The notes: generated by a model not told the origin, from the sequence alone. Shown: positions 1 through 7,794, numbered from the stretch's first letter. The stretch is DNA of 28,529 nt from Leptospiraceae bacterium (GCA_016788945.1 JAEUSA010000150.1:1-28529); one strand, 5' to 3'. Numbers and translations are program-made.

Positions 1-699
1 CCACTGTGCATCGGAGAGCGAAAACAATATTCCACGCGCATCGGCACGGTAAAACTCGACGACGAAACGGCCACTGCCGTAAAGCAGAAGATAGGCGAGA
101 AACACCCAACCCGGCTTTAAATTTTTCGTGAGCAGGCGCCACAGCAACAGCGCCAGCAGCAGCAATAACAAGGCGGATAAAAGCTGTATCGGAAAAAGCG
201 GCTGCGCTTGTTCGGCGGCGGGCGCCAGCGGATGTGTAAAATGTAATGCCAATGGTCCGTCGTAGTGCAGGCCAAAGCAACAGCCGGCAAAATGGCAACC
301 GACGCGGCCGAATGCAAAACCCAGCGCGACACCCGGCACGGTCATATCGGCGAGCCTCAGCAGCGGAATTTTCCATACGCGGCTGGCGTAGAGCGCGGAG
401 AGGAATCCCCCCACTACGCCGCCCCAACTCACCACGCCGGCGGGGATATCAGAAAAAGATTTTGACCTCAAGCGGTCGGGCAGAAAGATCAGAAAATGCG
501 TGAGCAGCGAGAATAGAATACCGCCGGCGACGAGCAGTGCAATAATATTGACCATGTCAAAACTGTCGACGCCGCGCTCGCGCGCAAGGCGGATGATAAA
601 TAGGGCTGCGAGCAGAATGCCCACGACGGCGAACACTCCGTACGCGGTGACAGCCTTGGTCTCACCCTGTACATTTAACCGAAAAAGTATCGGATACAT
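1..699 (-). CDS. lgt: Prolipoprotein diacylglyceryl transferase (3' part cut by window edge)
   Basis: This inner-membrane enzyme moves diacylglycerol from phosphatidylglycerol to the lipobox cysteine of prelipoproteins. 233 residues are visible and the stop lies outside the window. The protein has several hydrophobic segments. The family signature appears as GRVGCHFAGCCFG, the cysteine-rich variant of the GRIGN motif, and a downstream GSGRFVVEFYRAD block holds the second conserved arginine region. I chose the ATG at 699 because an in-frame TAA sits only two codons upstream; no clear Shine-Dalgarno is seen. A hairpin terminator separates it from the upstream gene at 770-1099, so it probably has its own promoter. 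Lipoproteins encoded elsewhere in the window would be its substrates. The family call is secure. Confidence 0.9.
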   Translation of the reverse strand, partial: MYPILFRLNVQGETKAVTAYGVFAVVGILLAALFIIRLARERGVDSFDMVNIIALLVAGGILFSLLTHFLIFLPDRLRSKSFSDIPAGVVSWGGVVGGFLSALYASRVWKIPLLRLADMTVPGVALGFAFGRVGCHFAGCCFGLHYDGPLALHFTHPLAPAAEQAQPLFPIQLLSALLLLLLALLLWRLLTKNLKPGWVFLAYLLLYGSGRFVVEFYRADARGILFSLSDAQW

Positions 700-716
700 C
701 GCCGTTTAGCCGGTTG

Positions 717-750
717 CAAAAAAAAAGCCGGCCATAAAGCGACCGGCTTT
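717..750 (-). terminator. Rho-independent terminator of the 770-1099 gene
   Basis: AAAGCCGG at 724-731 pairs perfectly with CCGGCTTT at 743-750 around an 11-nt loop. On the minus strand the stem is followed by a run of T (the A-run at 717-726 on the plus strand). Orientation and position fit termination of the membrane-protein gene just upstream, before lgt. Confidence 0.65.
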
Positions 751-769
751 CCAGCAAAATGGCCGGATT

Positions 770-1099
770 TTACTTATTCTTTTCGAGTTCCTTTTCCAGT
801 TCTTTCTTGAATTTTTCCTGGAATTTCGGATCGCTCAGCTCTTTTGAAGCTGCGGCCATACCTGCTGCGCAGGCTGCGAAGATAATAGCGGACAATACGG
901 TGCCGATAATGCTCATCACCATACCAGCGGTTGCGGTACCTGTCGCTTGGTTTTCTTCTTTCAGCTTTTTACGGCCGAGTGCGCCCAGCACGATGCCGAT
1001 AACGCCAACAATTGCGCCCACCCAGCCGATCAGCCACAGCGGTGGAATCAATACGAACACGAGGGAAATAATCCCTAAAACAAGAGATGCGATTGCCAT
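770..1099 (-). CDS. Small DUF4190-like membrane protein
   Basis: The 109-residue protein begins with a long hydrophobic segment (about residues 1-40: SLVLGIISLVF, then glycine-rich GWVGAIVGVIGIVLGALG). A basic stretch GRKKLKEEN follows, then a second hydrophobic region with TAGMVMSIIGTVLSAIIF, and a highly charged lysine/glutamate tail from about residue 86. This order (SLVLGI...GR..A..G..I) is that of DUF4190-type membrane proteins, whose function is unknown. GGAGGAAG lies just before the ATG, which fixes the start. It is transcribed alone, with a hairpin terminator after it. The charged tail is probably helical and cytoplasmic; that is inference. Confidence 0.75.
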   Translation of the reverse strand: MAIASLVLGIISLVFVLIPPLWLIGWVGAIVGVIGIVLGALGRKKLKEENQATGTATAGMVMSIIGTVLSAIIFAACAAGMAAASKELSDPKFQEKFKKELEKELEKNK

Positions 1100-1100
1100 T

Positions 1101-1108
1101 CTTCCTCC
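1101..1108 (-). promoter_or_regulatory. Ribosome binding site of the DUF4190-like gene
   Basis: On the minus strand GGAGGAAG precedes the ATG at 1099. It is one of the few strong Shine-Dalgarno sequences in the window; most genes here lack one. Confidence 0.65.
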
Positions 1109-1221
1109 AAAATTTACCGAATGTTAGGGGAGCATTGAGAACAATTCTTCCGAAAATTCAGTTTGTATTGGCTGGCATGCTCCCGTGAGGCCGGGCGACG
1201 TCAATCGATTTCAGCACCTTT

Positions 1222-1590
1222 TTAGCGTTTAAATCGGAACGCAATGCCGCTCGCCGTCATCGTCTCGCCGTCTGCATCTGCAACGACCAACACATCATAA
1301 ACGCCGTCGGCCTGTTTTTTTTGTGCTGCAAGCTGCAATTCGCGCAGCGCGTCATTTTTTTTGACGCCCCGCTTCGACGCCTTCGCTTCGAGCGGGCCAA
1401 GACTTTCAACCGAATCGGCGAGTTTTCCCTTATAGTGCATCGTGACGCCTGTCGCATCGAGGTTACCACCGACGGCCTGCACCGAACAATCAAGGTATTG
1501 CATCGAGCCGTTATCAGGATACGTGCGGTACTCGCGGCCGGCACAACTTAATGAAGAAATCACCACGAGACAGCCGATAAGTGCACGCAT
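1222..1590 (-). CDS. Small lipoprotein of unknown function
   Basis: The frame is open to 1734, but the start is best placed at the ATG at 1590. From there the protein begins MRALIGCLVVISSLSC, a lipoprotein signal peptide with cysteine 16 in an SLSC lipobox, and GGAG lies nine bases before it. The mature part is about 106 residues, rich in lysine, alanine and aspartate, and ends in FRFKR. It has an A..LREL.LAA..K.ADGVYDVLVVADADG section, which resembles small lipoproteins that assemble a structured beta segment. I do not recognise a named family. Its start lies about 80 bases from the divergent gene at 1673, so the two may share a promoter region. Lgt at 1-699 would lipidate it. Confidence 0.75.
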   Translation of the reverse strand: MRALIGCLVVISSLSCAGREYRTYPDNGSMQYLDCSVQAVGGNLDATGVTMHYKGKLADSVESLGPLEAKASKRGVKKNDALRELQLAAQKKQADGVYDVLVVADADGETMTASGIAFRFKR

Positions 1591-1672
1591 AGTGGTATCT
1601 CCGCAGCAACTAAGACAGCCGGCAAGGAGGATTTTCCCTTTACCACCTGAGCAAAACAGGCCATCGGTGCCT

Positions 1673-2002
1673 ATGCAGTTTCCCGAGCTCATCTGGTACG
1701 TGATTTTACCCACCGCAGTGCTGACGTCACTCATTACCGCGGGGCTCGTCTATTTTTTGGCGCGCAAACTCTATTACGACGAAATCAAACAACCAGTGGC
1801 GAATCTGCCCGATCGTATCGCGCTGAAAGTCGAAGAAGCCGGCGAACGTTTGCTGCCGAAATTTGAAGAACGCGTAAAAAAAGGTTTCTTATCGGCGCTC
1901 AAAGATTCACCCAAACTCGGACCCGAAATGACTGTCGGCGTGATTGAATCAACGCTGAAGAGCATGGATCAAATTCTCGGCGGAGGCAATCGTCGCACCT
2001 GA
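1673..2002 (+). CDS. Small single-helix membrane protein, unknown function
   Basis: The 109-residue product starts MQFPELIWYVILPTAVLTSL, with one membrane helix at about residues 6-30, followed by a charged amphipathic region (DRIALKVEEAGERLLPKFEERVKKGFLSALKD) and a tail ending GGGNRRT. The open frame runs further upstream, but only from the ATG at 1673 (or the GTG two codons before) does the hydrophobic segment sit at the N-terminus. AAGGAGG at 1624-1630 is too far away to serve either start. The layout resembles small membrane-anchored coiled-coil proteins. It lies 18 bases before the SirB1-like gene and may be cotranscribed with it. No family was recognised. Confidence 0.6.
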   Translation: MQFPELIWYVILPTAVLTSLITAGLVYFLARKLYYDEIKQPVANLPDRIALKVEEAGERLLPKFEERVKKGFLSALKDSPKLGPEMTVGVIESTLKSMDQILGGGNRRT

Positions 2003-2020
2003 CCAAACCCGCACCAGACT

Positions 2021-2926
2021 ATGCCGCTGAGAAGCCATAACATACTCGCCCTGCTGACGCAGATAGGCCATGACCTCAAGAGTGACAAGCCGGCAGACGA
2101 ATCACCTGCGTTTCAGCAACTTGTCGCGACCGAAAGCAATTGGGCTGAAATTTTCAACCACATCGATACGATCTCCGATTTTGCCGTACGGCACAAGCTC
2201 AGGTCACTCGAGTTAGATTACACGATCGCCTACGTGCGCGCGCAGATGCAGCATGTGCTGCCGCGCAGCGGCAACGACGTTTGGGCGCTTGAGCGCACGA
2301 GCTATCTCACCGGTCTTTTTTCAAACGCTTTCAATCTGTGGGACGAATACTGTGCTGCACTCGACATGCTCGAGGTAGATTTACGCGAGGCCCTCGAAGA
2401 AAGACAACTGACGCCGCGCCGTGTCAAAAACCGCATGCAGGATATCGAACTCGTGCGCGAAATACTCGGCACTATGAATAATGTCATGTTCGAAAAAGCC
2501 GGCCTCACGGGTGAAGAAGGCTCGATCAACCGTCTCGAATCTCATTCTGCACAGCTCGTGCTCTGCGAGCGCGTGAGCGGCATACCGCTTTCGCTCGCCG
2601 TCATTTACCTGATAACCGGCTGCCGTCTCGGCTTTCCGCTCTACGGTGTGAACACGCCGGGGCGGTTTTTGCTCAAATGGCAACTTGGCGACCTGGAAAT
2701 TTTTATCGATGTGTTTGACAAAGGTTCGCTGATTACGCGGGAAAATCTCGAGATGCTGATCGCGGCAAACCTCAGCGGCCATTCACCCCGTTTGCTCGAC
2801 CCGGCGCCGTTTGAAATTATCACGCGGCGTTCGCTGGCGAATCTCGTGGCGCTGTCGGTGCGCAATGAAGATAACGAGCGCGCGCGTAAGCTCGAAGCGC
2901 TATCACGCAGCCTGTTCGGCTTTTAG
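2021..2926 (+). CDS. SirB1-like protein with transglutaminase-type fold
   Basis: The 301-residue protein carries the core of the SirB1/Transglut_core2 family at about residues 160-245: SHSAQLVLCERVSGIPLSLAV, then YLITGCRLGFPLYGV, then NTPGRFLLKW and IFIDVFDKG. The N-terminal 130 residues are mostly helical and not recognised. In this family the third block usually reads PGHFL, with a histidine matching the transglutaminase catalytic histidine; here it reads PGRFL. That argues for a non-catalytic or altered fold. Family members are cytoplasmic and poorly understood. No Shine-Dalgarno is visible before the ATG, and the gene follows the small membrane protein by 18 bases. It converges on the pyruvate kinase-like gene. 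Confidence 0.85.
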   Translation: MPLRSHNILALLTQIGHDLKSDKPADESPAFQQLVATESNWAEIFNHIDTISDFAVRHKLRSLELDYTIAYVRAQMQHVLPRSGNDVWALERTSYLTGLFSNAFNLWDEYCAALDMLEVDLREALEERQLTPRRVKNRMQDIELVREILGTMNNVMFEKAGLTGEEGSINRLESHSAQLVLCERVSGIPLSLAVIYLITGCRLGFPLYGVNTPGRFLLKWQLGDLEIFIDVFDKGSLITRENLEMLIAANLSGHSPRLLDPAPFEIITRRSLANLVALSVRNEDNERARKLEALSRSLFGF

Positions 2927-2948
2927 GCGGCCATCAACCGTTGCGGCA

Positions 2949-4715
2949 CTAATAGCTGATACTGAGAGAACGGAAAAGATTACGCTTTTTATACTGATGC
3001 TTTTCCATTTTTTCCAGAATATCGGCGAGTAGCCGTACCGCTTCATGAATATGCGGCCCTTTGTTCAACATCACGCATTCAGCCCGCACCGACATCGCCG
3101 CATCGGTGATCTCGGCGCGGGAGGGCTGTCCTGTCTGCGCGAGGCCCTCTAACACCTGCGTCGCCCAAATTACCGGCACGTGCGCGGCTTCACACACCCA
3201 CAGAATCTCTTCTTGTATTTCCGCGAGGCGTTCGAAACCGACTTCGACAGCAAGGTCGCCGCGGGCAATCATCACACCCGCCGGGTTCTGTTCGAGCGCC
3301 TGCAGGAGAATCGCCGGCAGGTTTTGAAATCCGGCCTGCGTTTCGATTTTCAGAATTAAGCCGATCTCGCGTCCGCTTTCCCTGATCGCCTGCTGCAACG
3401 AACGCACATCCGCAGCAGAGTGAATAAATGAAGCCCCGACAATATCTGCGTGCGCGAGAACAAATTTGAGATCCTGATAGTCTTTTTCTGTGATCGCGGG
3501 TATGCCCAGTTTTGTATCTGGCAGGTTGATGCCTTTTTCGCCCCTGAGCCGTGAGCCACCGACGCGCGCATTCTTAATTTGCAGCCTGACTTCGCCGCGG
3601 CCGCATTCAACGACTTGCGCCGCAATTTTGCCATCGTCAAACAATACGCGCTCGCCGGGTTTGATGGCGGCAATGGCCTCAGGTACAGTGCAGCCGATGC
3701 GCGCTGCAATGCCCGCCGCCGTATCTGCGGGAAATCCCTCTGATTCGCCGGCAAACAACACGAGTTCATCGCCCTGTTGCAATGTCAGCGCCGCCGGTAC
3801 AAACGGCAGTGTCCCGCATTCACATTCGCCGACGACATGCCCATGGCGATGCAGTGAAAATAGTGTGTGCTTCAGAATATACGCTGAAGCTTCGCAGATG
3901 CCATAAAGCCCGTCGGCACGGCGCGAAATCGTTAGGCGGCGTTTTTTGCCACGGCTGTCGCGAAAATGCAGCGAGTCCGCATCTTTCAGCTGAGCGACAA
4001 AAGCCGCAGGAAAATTGAGTCCCGTCGCGCCCTTCTCATTCGCACCGATCGCAACGCGTGCAGGTTCGTTGAGCCGCCCGAAGACATCACGTTTGACGCG
4101 CAGCCGCAACACTTCGGCGCCGCCGTGCACCGGGCCCGTGCGCAGTTTCGGCCCTGCAATATCCATCAGCACGCGGCAGTTGCAACCGGTCTGCGTCTGC
4201 GCCGTCCGCAGGTTGGCGATCAGCGCACTCCACTCGGCTTCGTCGCCGTGCGCACAATTGATGCGCAAAATATTCATACCAGCCCGAAGACAATCACTCA
4301 TCCAGCCGACATCCGCCTCATTTGCCGATGGTGCGGTGATCATTATATAGACGTGCCGTGTTGCCGGCCGCTTGCCAAGCAGCGAGCGCGTGTTGCGGTG
4401 GAGTAATTTTTCTGCCTCGGCCCAGGTCAGCGTCGTCGCAACACTTTCACTGTCGCCAAGGTATTGCAAAACGCGGTTGAGATTATCGAGCACAAAACCT
4501 TCGCTGCGCCCGAGCGAAGACAGGCCGAGCGCCGCCAGCTGCAACTGCAGCTCGTGGATATCATCACGCCGCATCGCGAGATAATGTATCAGGTTGCGCA
4601 GACTCTCGCGATTCTGCGGATGCGCGTGGAGTAAGAATTCCTGCCTTGCATTTTCTGCCTCGACCATGGCCGTTCGCAGTTTCTTGAGTCGGTCACGGAG
4701 CGCGGTTTGCGACAT
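2949..4715 (-). CDS. Atypical pyruvate kinase with N-terminal extension and no C-terminal domain
   Basis: The 588-residue protein has about 120 N-terminal helical residues with no pyruvate kinase similarity, then the catalytic barrel. Landmarks are RAGMNILRINCAHG (144-157), MDIAGPKLRTG (184-194), LKIE (455-458, the phosphoryl-transfer lysine), MIARGDLAVE (482-491) and WATQVLE (517-523). The usual MLSGETA motif is replaced by MLNKGPHI (549-556). The protein then ends after about 30 residues, so the regulatory C-terminal domain is missing. The lysine in GPKLRTG takes the place of Glu117 of rabbit muscle enzyme, a change known from potassium-independent pyruvate kinases. The expected reaction is PEP + ADP to pyruvate + ATP. 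It is transcribed alone. Confidence 0.85.
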   Translation of the reverse strand: MSQTALRDRLKKLRTAMVEAENARQEFLLHAHPQNRESLRNLIHYLAMRRDDIHELQLQLAALGLSSLGRSEGFVLDNLNRVLQYLGDSESVATTLTWAEAEKLLHRNTRSLLGKRPATRHVYIMITAPSANEADVGWMSDCLRAGMNILRINCAHGDEAEWSALIANLRTAQTQTGCNCRVLMDIAGPKLRTGPVHGGAEVLRLRVKRDVFGRLNEPARVAIGANEKGATGLNFPAAFVAQLKDADSLHFRDSRGKKRRLTISRRADGLYGICEASAYILKHTLFSLHRHGHVVGECECGTLPFVPAALTLQQGDELVLFAGESEGFPADTAAGIAARIGCTVPEAIAAIKPGERVLFDDGKIAAQVVECGRGEVRLQIKNARVGGSRLRGEKGINLPDTKLGIPAITEKDYQDLKFVLAHADIVGASFIHSAADVRSLQQAIRESGREIGLILKIETQAGFQNLPAILLQALEQNPAGVMIARGDLAVEVGFERLAEIQEEILWVCEAAHVPVIWATQVLEGLAQTGQPSRAEITDAAMSVRAECVMLNKGPHIHEAVRLLADILEKMEKHQYKKRNLFRSLSISY

Positions 4716-4749
4716 GGCAGGTTACTGCAAGGCATACAGGGTACTGCGT

Positions 4750-4772
4750 AATGTAAAGGCGGATTTCACATT
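4750..4772. promoter_or_regulatory. Imperfect palindrome upstream of scoAB, possible operator
   Basis: AATGTAAA at 4750-4757 faces TTTCACATT at 4764-4772, with eight of eleven possible pairs around a central G. It sits in the 265-base gap between the pyruvate kinase-like start (4715) and scoA, so it could serve either promoter. The gap holds no gene I can support. A TTGACA at 4794-4799 lacks a convincing -10 box. Confidence 0.3.
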
Positions 4773-4899
4773 GTTCAATAAGACGTCCGTGAGTTGACAA
4801 TACCCCGAGCTGGCGCAGGGGAAGCCCATGTTCATGCTTTGAGCGGCTCTCGCGCAGAGTTCAGGTACAGGCTTTGGCCGGCGATTGAAACGACGCATT

Positions 4900-4922
4900 A
4901 TTTTGTGAAGGCGAAGCAAAAT
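4900..4922. promoter_or_regulatory. ATTTTG-N11-CAAAAT inverted repeat upstream of scoA
   Basis: Six perfect pairs (ATTTTG at 4900-4905, CAAAAT at 4917-4922) flank an 11-base spacer, 58 bases before the scoA start. The size fits a dimeric regulator site. There is no further support. Confidence 0.3.
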
Positions 4923-4964
4923 GGCTCTAAAAACGTATTGAAGGGCAGAATAAAATAAAAGTAA

Positions 4965-4970
4965 TGGAGG
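4965..4970 (+). promoter_or_regulatory. Ribosome binding site of scoA
   Basis: TGGAGG lies ten bases before the ATG at 4981 and fixes the scoA start. Confidence 0.65.
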
Positions 4971-4980
4971 TTTTAACCAG

Positions 4981-5688
4981 ATGAACAAGACAGTCGCCGA
5001 CGCCGATGCCGCCATAGCCGATATTCCCGACAACGCCGTTTTGGGAATCGGTGGGTTCGGACTCTGTGGAATTCCCGAAAATTGCCTCGCCGCGCTGGTA
5101 AAAAAAGGTACGAAAGACCTGACCTGCATTTCGAACAACGCGGGGGTCGACAACTTCGGTATCGGCCTGCTACTCAAGACCCGGCAGGTAAAAAAAATGA
5201 TCGCGTCATATGTGGGCGAGAACGCTGAATTTGAAAAGCAACTGCTTTCGGGAGAACTCGATGTGGAGCTCATACCGCAGGGAACTCTCGCCACGCGCTG
5301 CCTCGCTGCCGGTTATGGCATGCCCGCCATCTTCACTCCCGCGGGTATTGGTACTGAAGTCGCGCAGGGTAAAGAGAAGCGAAAGTTCGTCGTCGACGGG
5401 GCCGAAAAAGAGTTTCTGATGGAATATGCCTTCGATATCGATTTTGCACTGGTAAAAGCCTGGAAGGGCGACGCCCATGGCAATCTTGTCTTTCGCGGCA
5501 CCGCACGCAATTTTAATCCCCTGATGGCAATGGCCGGTAAGATTACGATCGCTGAGGTTGAAGAACTGGTGCCGGCGGGCGAGCTCGACCCAAATCATAT
5601 CCACACGCCCGGAATCTACGTGCACCGGATTTTTCAGGGTTCGAATTACGAAAAACGAATCGAGCAGAGAACGACCAGGAAAAGGTGA
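4981..5688 (+). CDS. scoA: 3-oxoacid CoA-transferase subunit A
   Basis: This is the A subunit of succinyl-CoA:3-ketoacid CoA-transferase (SCOT), which exchanges CoA between succinyl-CoA and acetoacetate (or related acids). The 235 residues fit the family length. Early blocks are LGIGGFGLCGIPENCLAAL, ISNNAGVDNFGIGLLL and SYVGENAEFEKQ; later ones are ELIPQGTLATRCLAAGYGMPAIFTPAG and ARNFNPLMA, all family landmarks. The start is fixed by a good ribosome binding site. The stop is four bases from the scoB start, so the two subunits are translated together. The role is ketone-body or short-chain acid use at the end of fatty-acid oxidation. The substrate cannot be settled from sequence; butyrate-acetoacetate transferases are close relatives. 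Confidence 0.93.
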   Translation: MNKTVADADAAIADIPDNAVLGIGGFGLCGIPENCLAALVKKGTKDLTCISNNAGVDNFGIGLLLKTRQVKKMIASYVGENAEFEKQLLSGELDVELIPQGTLATRCLAAGYGMPAIFTPAGIGTEVAQGKEKRKFVVDGAEKEFLMEYAFDIDFALVKAWKGDAHGNLVFRGTARNFNPLMAMAGKITIAEVEELVPAGELDPNHIHTPGIYVHRIFQGSNYEKRIEQRTTRKR

Positions 5689-5692
5689 AGTT

Positions 5693-6349
5693 ATGTTAGA
5701 TAAAACCGGGATTGCCAAACGCATTGCAAGGGAATTGAAGGACGGATTTTACGTCAACCTCGGTATCGGCATCCCCACTTTGGTTTCCAACTACATACCC
5801 AAAGGCGTGAATGTGGTGCTGCAGTCAGAAAATGGCCTGTTAGGTATGGGGCCCTTTCCCTATGAAGGCGAAGAAGACGCCGACTACATCAACGCCGGCA
5901 AACAGACGATTACCACTGTACCCGGCTCTTCGATCTTCGATTCGGCGATGAGCTTCGGCATGATTCGCGCGCGAAAAGTGGATCTGACTATTTTAGGTGC
6001 AATGGAAGTTGCTGAAAACGGCGATATCGCAAATTGGAAAATCCCCGGAAAAATGGTGAAGGGCATGGGCGGAGCCATGGATCTCGTGGCGTCGGCAAAA
6101 AATATCATCGTCGCTATGCAGCACGTGAATAAGGCGAATGAATCGAAGTTACTCAAACAATGCACGCTGCCTTTGACCGGCGTGCGTTGTGTAAAGAAAG
6201 TCGTTACCGAACTCGCCGTGATCGACGTAACTCCGCAGGGTTTCAAACTGCTTGAAACCGCGCCGGGAGTAAGCGTTGACCAGGTCAAAAATGCCACCGA
6301 AGGCCGCCTGATAGTCGAGGGGAATATCCCCGAAATGAAAATCGACTAG
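5693..6349 (+). CDS. scoB: 3-oxoacid CoA-transferase subunit B
   Basis: This is the partner of the preceding scoA, with 218 residues. It has VNLGIGIPTLVSNYIP (21-36) and LQSENGLLGMGP, in which glutamate 46 is the catalytic residue that forms the glutamyl-CoA thioester. PGSSIFDSAMSFGMIR and GGAMDLV are further family blocks. The frame stays open upstream into scoA, but AGGTGA just before the ATG at 5693 and the family start (MLDKTGIAKRIA) decide the start. It converges on the dehydrogenase gene with only three bases between the stop codons. Confidence 0.93.
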   Translation: MLDKTGIAKRIARELKDGFYVNLGIGIPTLVSNYIPKGVNVVLQSENGLLGMGPFPYEGEEDADYINAGKQTITTVPGSSIFDSAMSFGMIRARKVDLTILGAMEVAENGDIANWKIPGKMVKGMGGAMDLVASAKNIIVAMQHVNKANESKLLKQCTLPLTGVRCVKKVVTELAVIDVTPQGFKLLETAPGVSVDQVKNATEGRLIVEGNIPEMKID

Positions 6350-6352
6350 CAG

Positions 6353-7132
6353 CTAAGCACGGTTCAAATAGCCTGCGATCTTGCGGGCTACAATGCGCGC
6401 GGTGAAACGATTACCAAAAGCGAGAAATTTGTTCACTGCGCCGTGAATGATCAAAAGTTTGCCTTTGAGAAATTTGTTCACACCATAGATTGCTACAGCT
6501 TCTGCAGTTGCCGGCTTGAGGATCTTTGACTTAAAGAGTTTCGATTTCTGCACTCCTGCTGTACCGGCAAATTCTGTCACGGTGGCTCCGGGACAAAGTA
6601 CCGAAACCTGCACACCGCGAGGTCTCAACTCTTCAGCGAGGCCCTCGGAAAAATGCAGCACGTAGGCCTTTGTCGCATAATAGACAGACATCCACGGCCC
6701 CGGCTGAAATGCCGCTGTTGACGCGACGTTGAGTATTTTCCCTTTTTTGCGCTTCGCCATTTCGGCGCCATAGAGATGACAGAGTTCGGTGAGCACCCTA
6801 ACGTTGAGATCGATCTCCTGCAATTCGCGCTTGAGCTCAAGATCGACAAAATCACCACTGGTACCGAAGCCCGCATTGTTTACCAGCACGTCAATTTCGA
6901 GTTTTGCCTTTTTCGTCTTGTTAAACAGGGTCAGAGCAGCTTTTGGTTGCGATAAATCGAGCGGTATGTAGGTCACCTTCACGAGCGGTGAGAGGTGATC
7001 ATGTAATTCTTTCAGATTCTTCGCAGTGCGGGCGACGACAACAAGGTCATAACCTCGCGCCGCGAAGATTTTCGCCATTTCGTAGCCGATGCCGGTCGAG
7101 GCACCGGTGATGAGCGCGACGGGTTTATGCAT
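6353..7132 (-). CDS. Short-chain dehydrogenase/reductase (SDR family)
   Basis: This is a classical cytoplasmic NAD(P)-dependent SDR of 259 residues. It has the cofactor loop TGASTGIG (9-16), NNAG (85-88), catalytic serine 138 in NVASTAAF, and the YYATK motif with tyrosine 151 and lysine 155. PRGVQVSVLCPGATVTEFA follows, as usual. Proteins of this shape (about 260 residues, C-terminus with basic residues) are often annotated as ketoacyl reductases or DltE-like oxidoreductases; the substrate cannot be read from sequence. The ATG at 7132 is the conventional start. A TTG at 7150 would bring it three bases from the stop of the upstream gene, so the two could form an operon. Confidence 0.88.
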   Translation of the reverse strand: MHKPVALITGASTGIGYEMAKIFAARGYDLVVVARTAKNLKELHDHLSPLVKVTYIPLDLSQPKAALTLFNKTKKAKLEIDVLVNNAGFGTSGDFVDLELKRELQEIDLNVRVLTELCHLYGAEMAKRKKGKILNVASTAAFQPGPWMSVYYATKAYVLHFSEGLAEELRPRGVQVSVLCPGATVTEFAGTAGVQKSKLFKSKILKPATAEAVAIYGVNKFLKGKLLIIHGAVNKFLAFGNRFTARIVARKIAGYLNRA

Positions 7133-7153
7133 GGGGCGAGGTTGCGGCAATAC

Positions 7154-7726
7154 TCACGCGGTAAAAGCCAATTTGTCGGGTGGCGGCGTTTTCCACCACG
7201 TTTCGGGCGGGAAGCCGCTGAAAAGAAAGCGGCGCATGGTGGGAAGTCCGAGTGTATTGATTGCGGTGAGTGGAATGCAAAGCCAGCGCTTGATGCCTAG
7301 CCAGAACAGGGCCTCGGCACTCACCGCCTTTTGGTTATGGATTTCCAGTTCTAAGCGCGGTAAATATAGCTCCAGAGCTAAGCGAATAAACCCAGATACG
7401 GTAATCCCCAGGCGCAGTGCTGCCATCCGCACCAGAATGATATCTTGTCCATAGAAGCAAACAATGTGTCTATGCTCGGCCGCCGATTGGAGCGATTTGC
7501 GCCTCGCACGCGTGTAAGCTGCCGTCAATTGCGTGGACCAACGCAAGTTAGCGTATTCTGCCAAACGGAATATACAGTAGCGGGTAATTCGCGAATAGCT
7601 GCATTTCCTGTAACCTGAAAGATGACGAATTCTATCCCAAACAGGCAGCGGTAATCGAACTTCCCAGCTATCCTGAATTTGAATGGGTTTGTTCAAAAGA
7701 AATATCGGCTGTGTTTTTGGTTTCAT
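7154..7726 (-). CDS. Hypothetical protein with two ribbon-helix-helix-like units
   Basis: No family was recognised for this 190-residue protein. Two sections each look like a beta strand followed by two helices: residues about 20-58 (WEVRLPLPVWDRIRHLSGYR, then SYSRITRYCIFRLAEYA) and about 86-122 (HIVCFYGQDIILVRMAALRL, then TVSGFIRLALELYLPRL). That is the order of a ribbon-helix-helix DNA-binding motif, seen twice. The rest is tryptophan- and proline-rich and ends in LAFTA. The start at 7726 has AGAGGG four bases before it. It is divergent from ygiQ across an AT-rich stretch. DNA binding is inference from the pattern only; the protein could be a repressor of its own promoter or a plasmid-type control protein. 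Confidence 0.6.
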   Translation of the reverse strand: MKPKTQPIFLLNKPIQIQDSWEVRLPLPVWDRIRHLSGYRKCSYSRITRYCIFRLAEYANLRWSTQLTAAYTRARRKSLQSAAEHRHIVCFYGQDIILVRMAALRLGITVSGFIRLALELYLPRLELEIHNQKAVSAEALFWLGIKRWLCIPLTAINTLGLPTMRRFLFSGFPPETWWKTPPPDKLAFTA

Positions 7727-7794
7727 TAATCCCTCTACATATTAAGTACCAGAAAACGCTCAATTTTTCTCAATTGCATGATTTTTTTTCAGAT
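7727..7794. promoter_or_regulatory. AT-rich divergent promoter region
   Basis: This is the short AT-rich gap between the ribbon-helix-helix-like gene and ygiQ. It includes the ribosome site AGAGGG (7731-7736, minus strand) and a run of eight T. Base composition differs sharply from the flanks. No -35/-10 pair is convincing. Confidence 0.4.

Noticed and set aside
1128..1184. GGGAGCAT ... ATGCTCCC inverted repeat around the promoter of the DUF4190-like gene
   Set aside because: Eight pairs but a 41-base spacer; too weak to support as a site without comparative data.
4722..5294. A 190-codon minus-strand frame over the scoA start
   Set aside because: Antisense to the conserved scoA N-terminus; serine- and phenylalanine-rich shadow translation.
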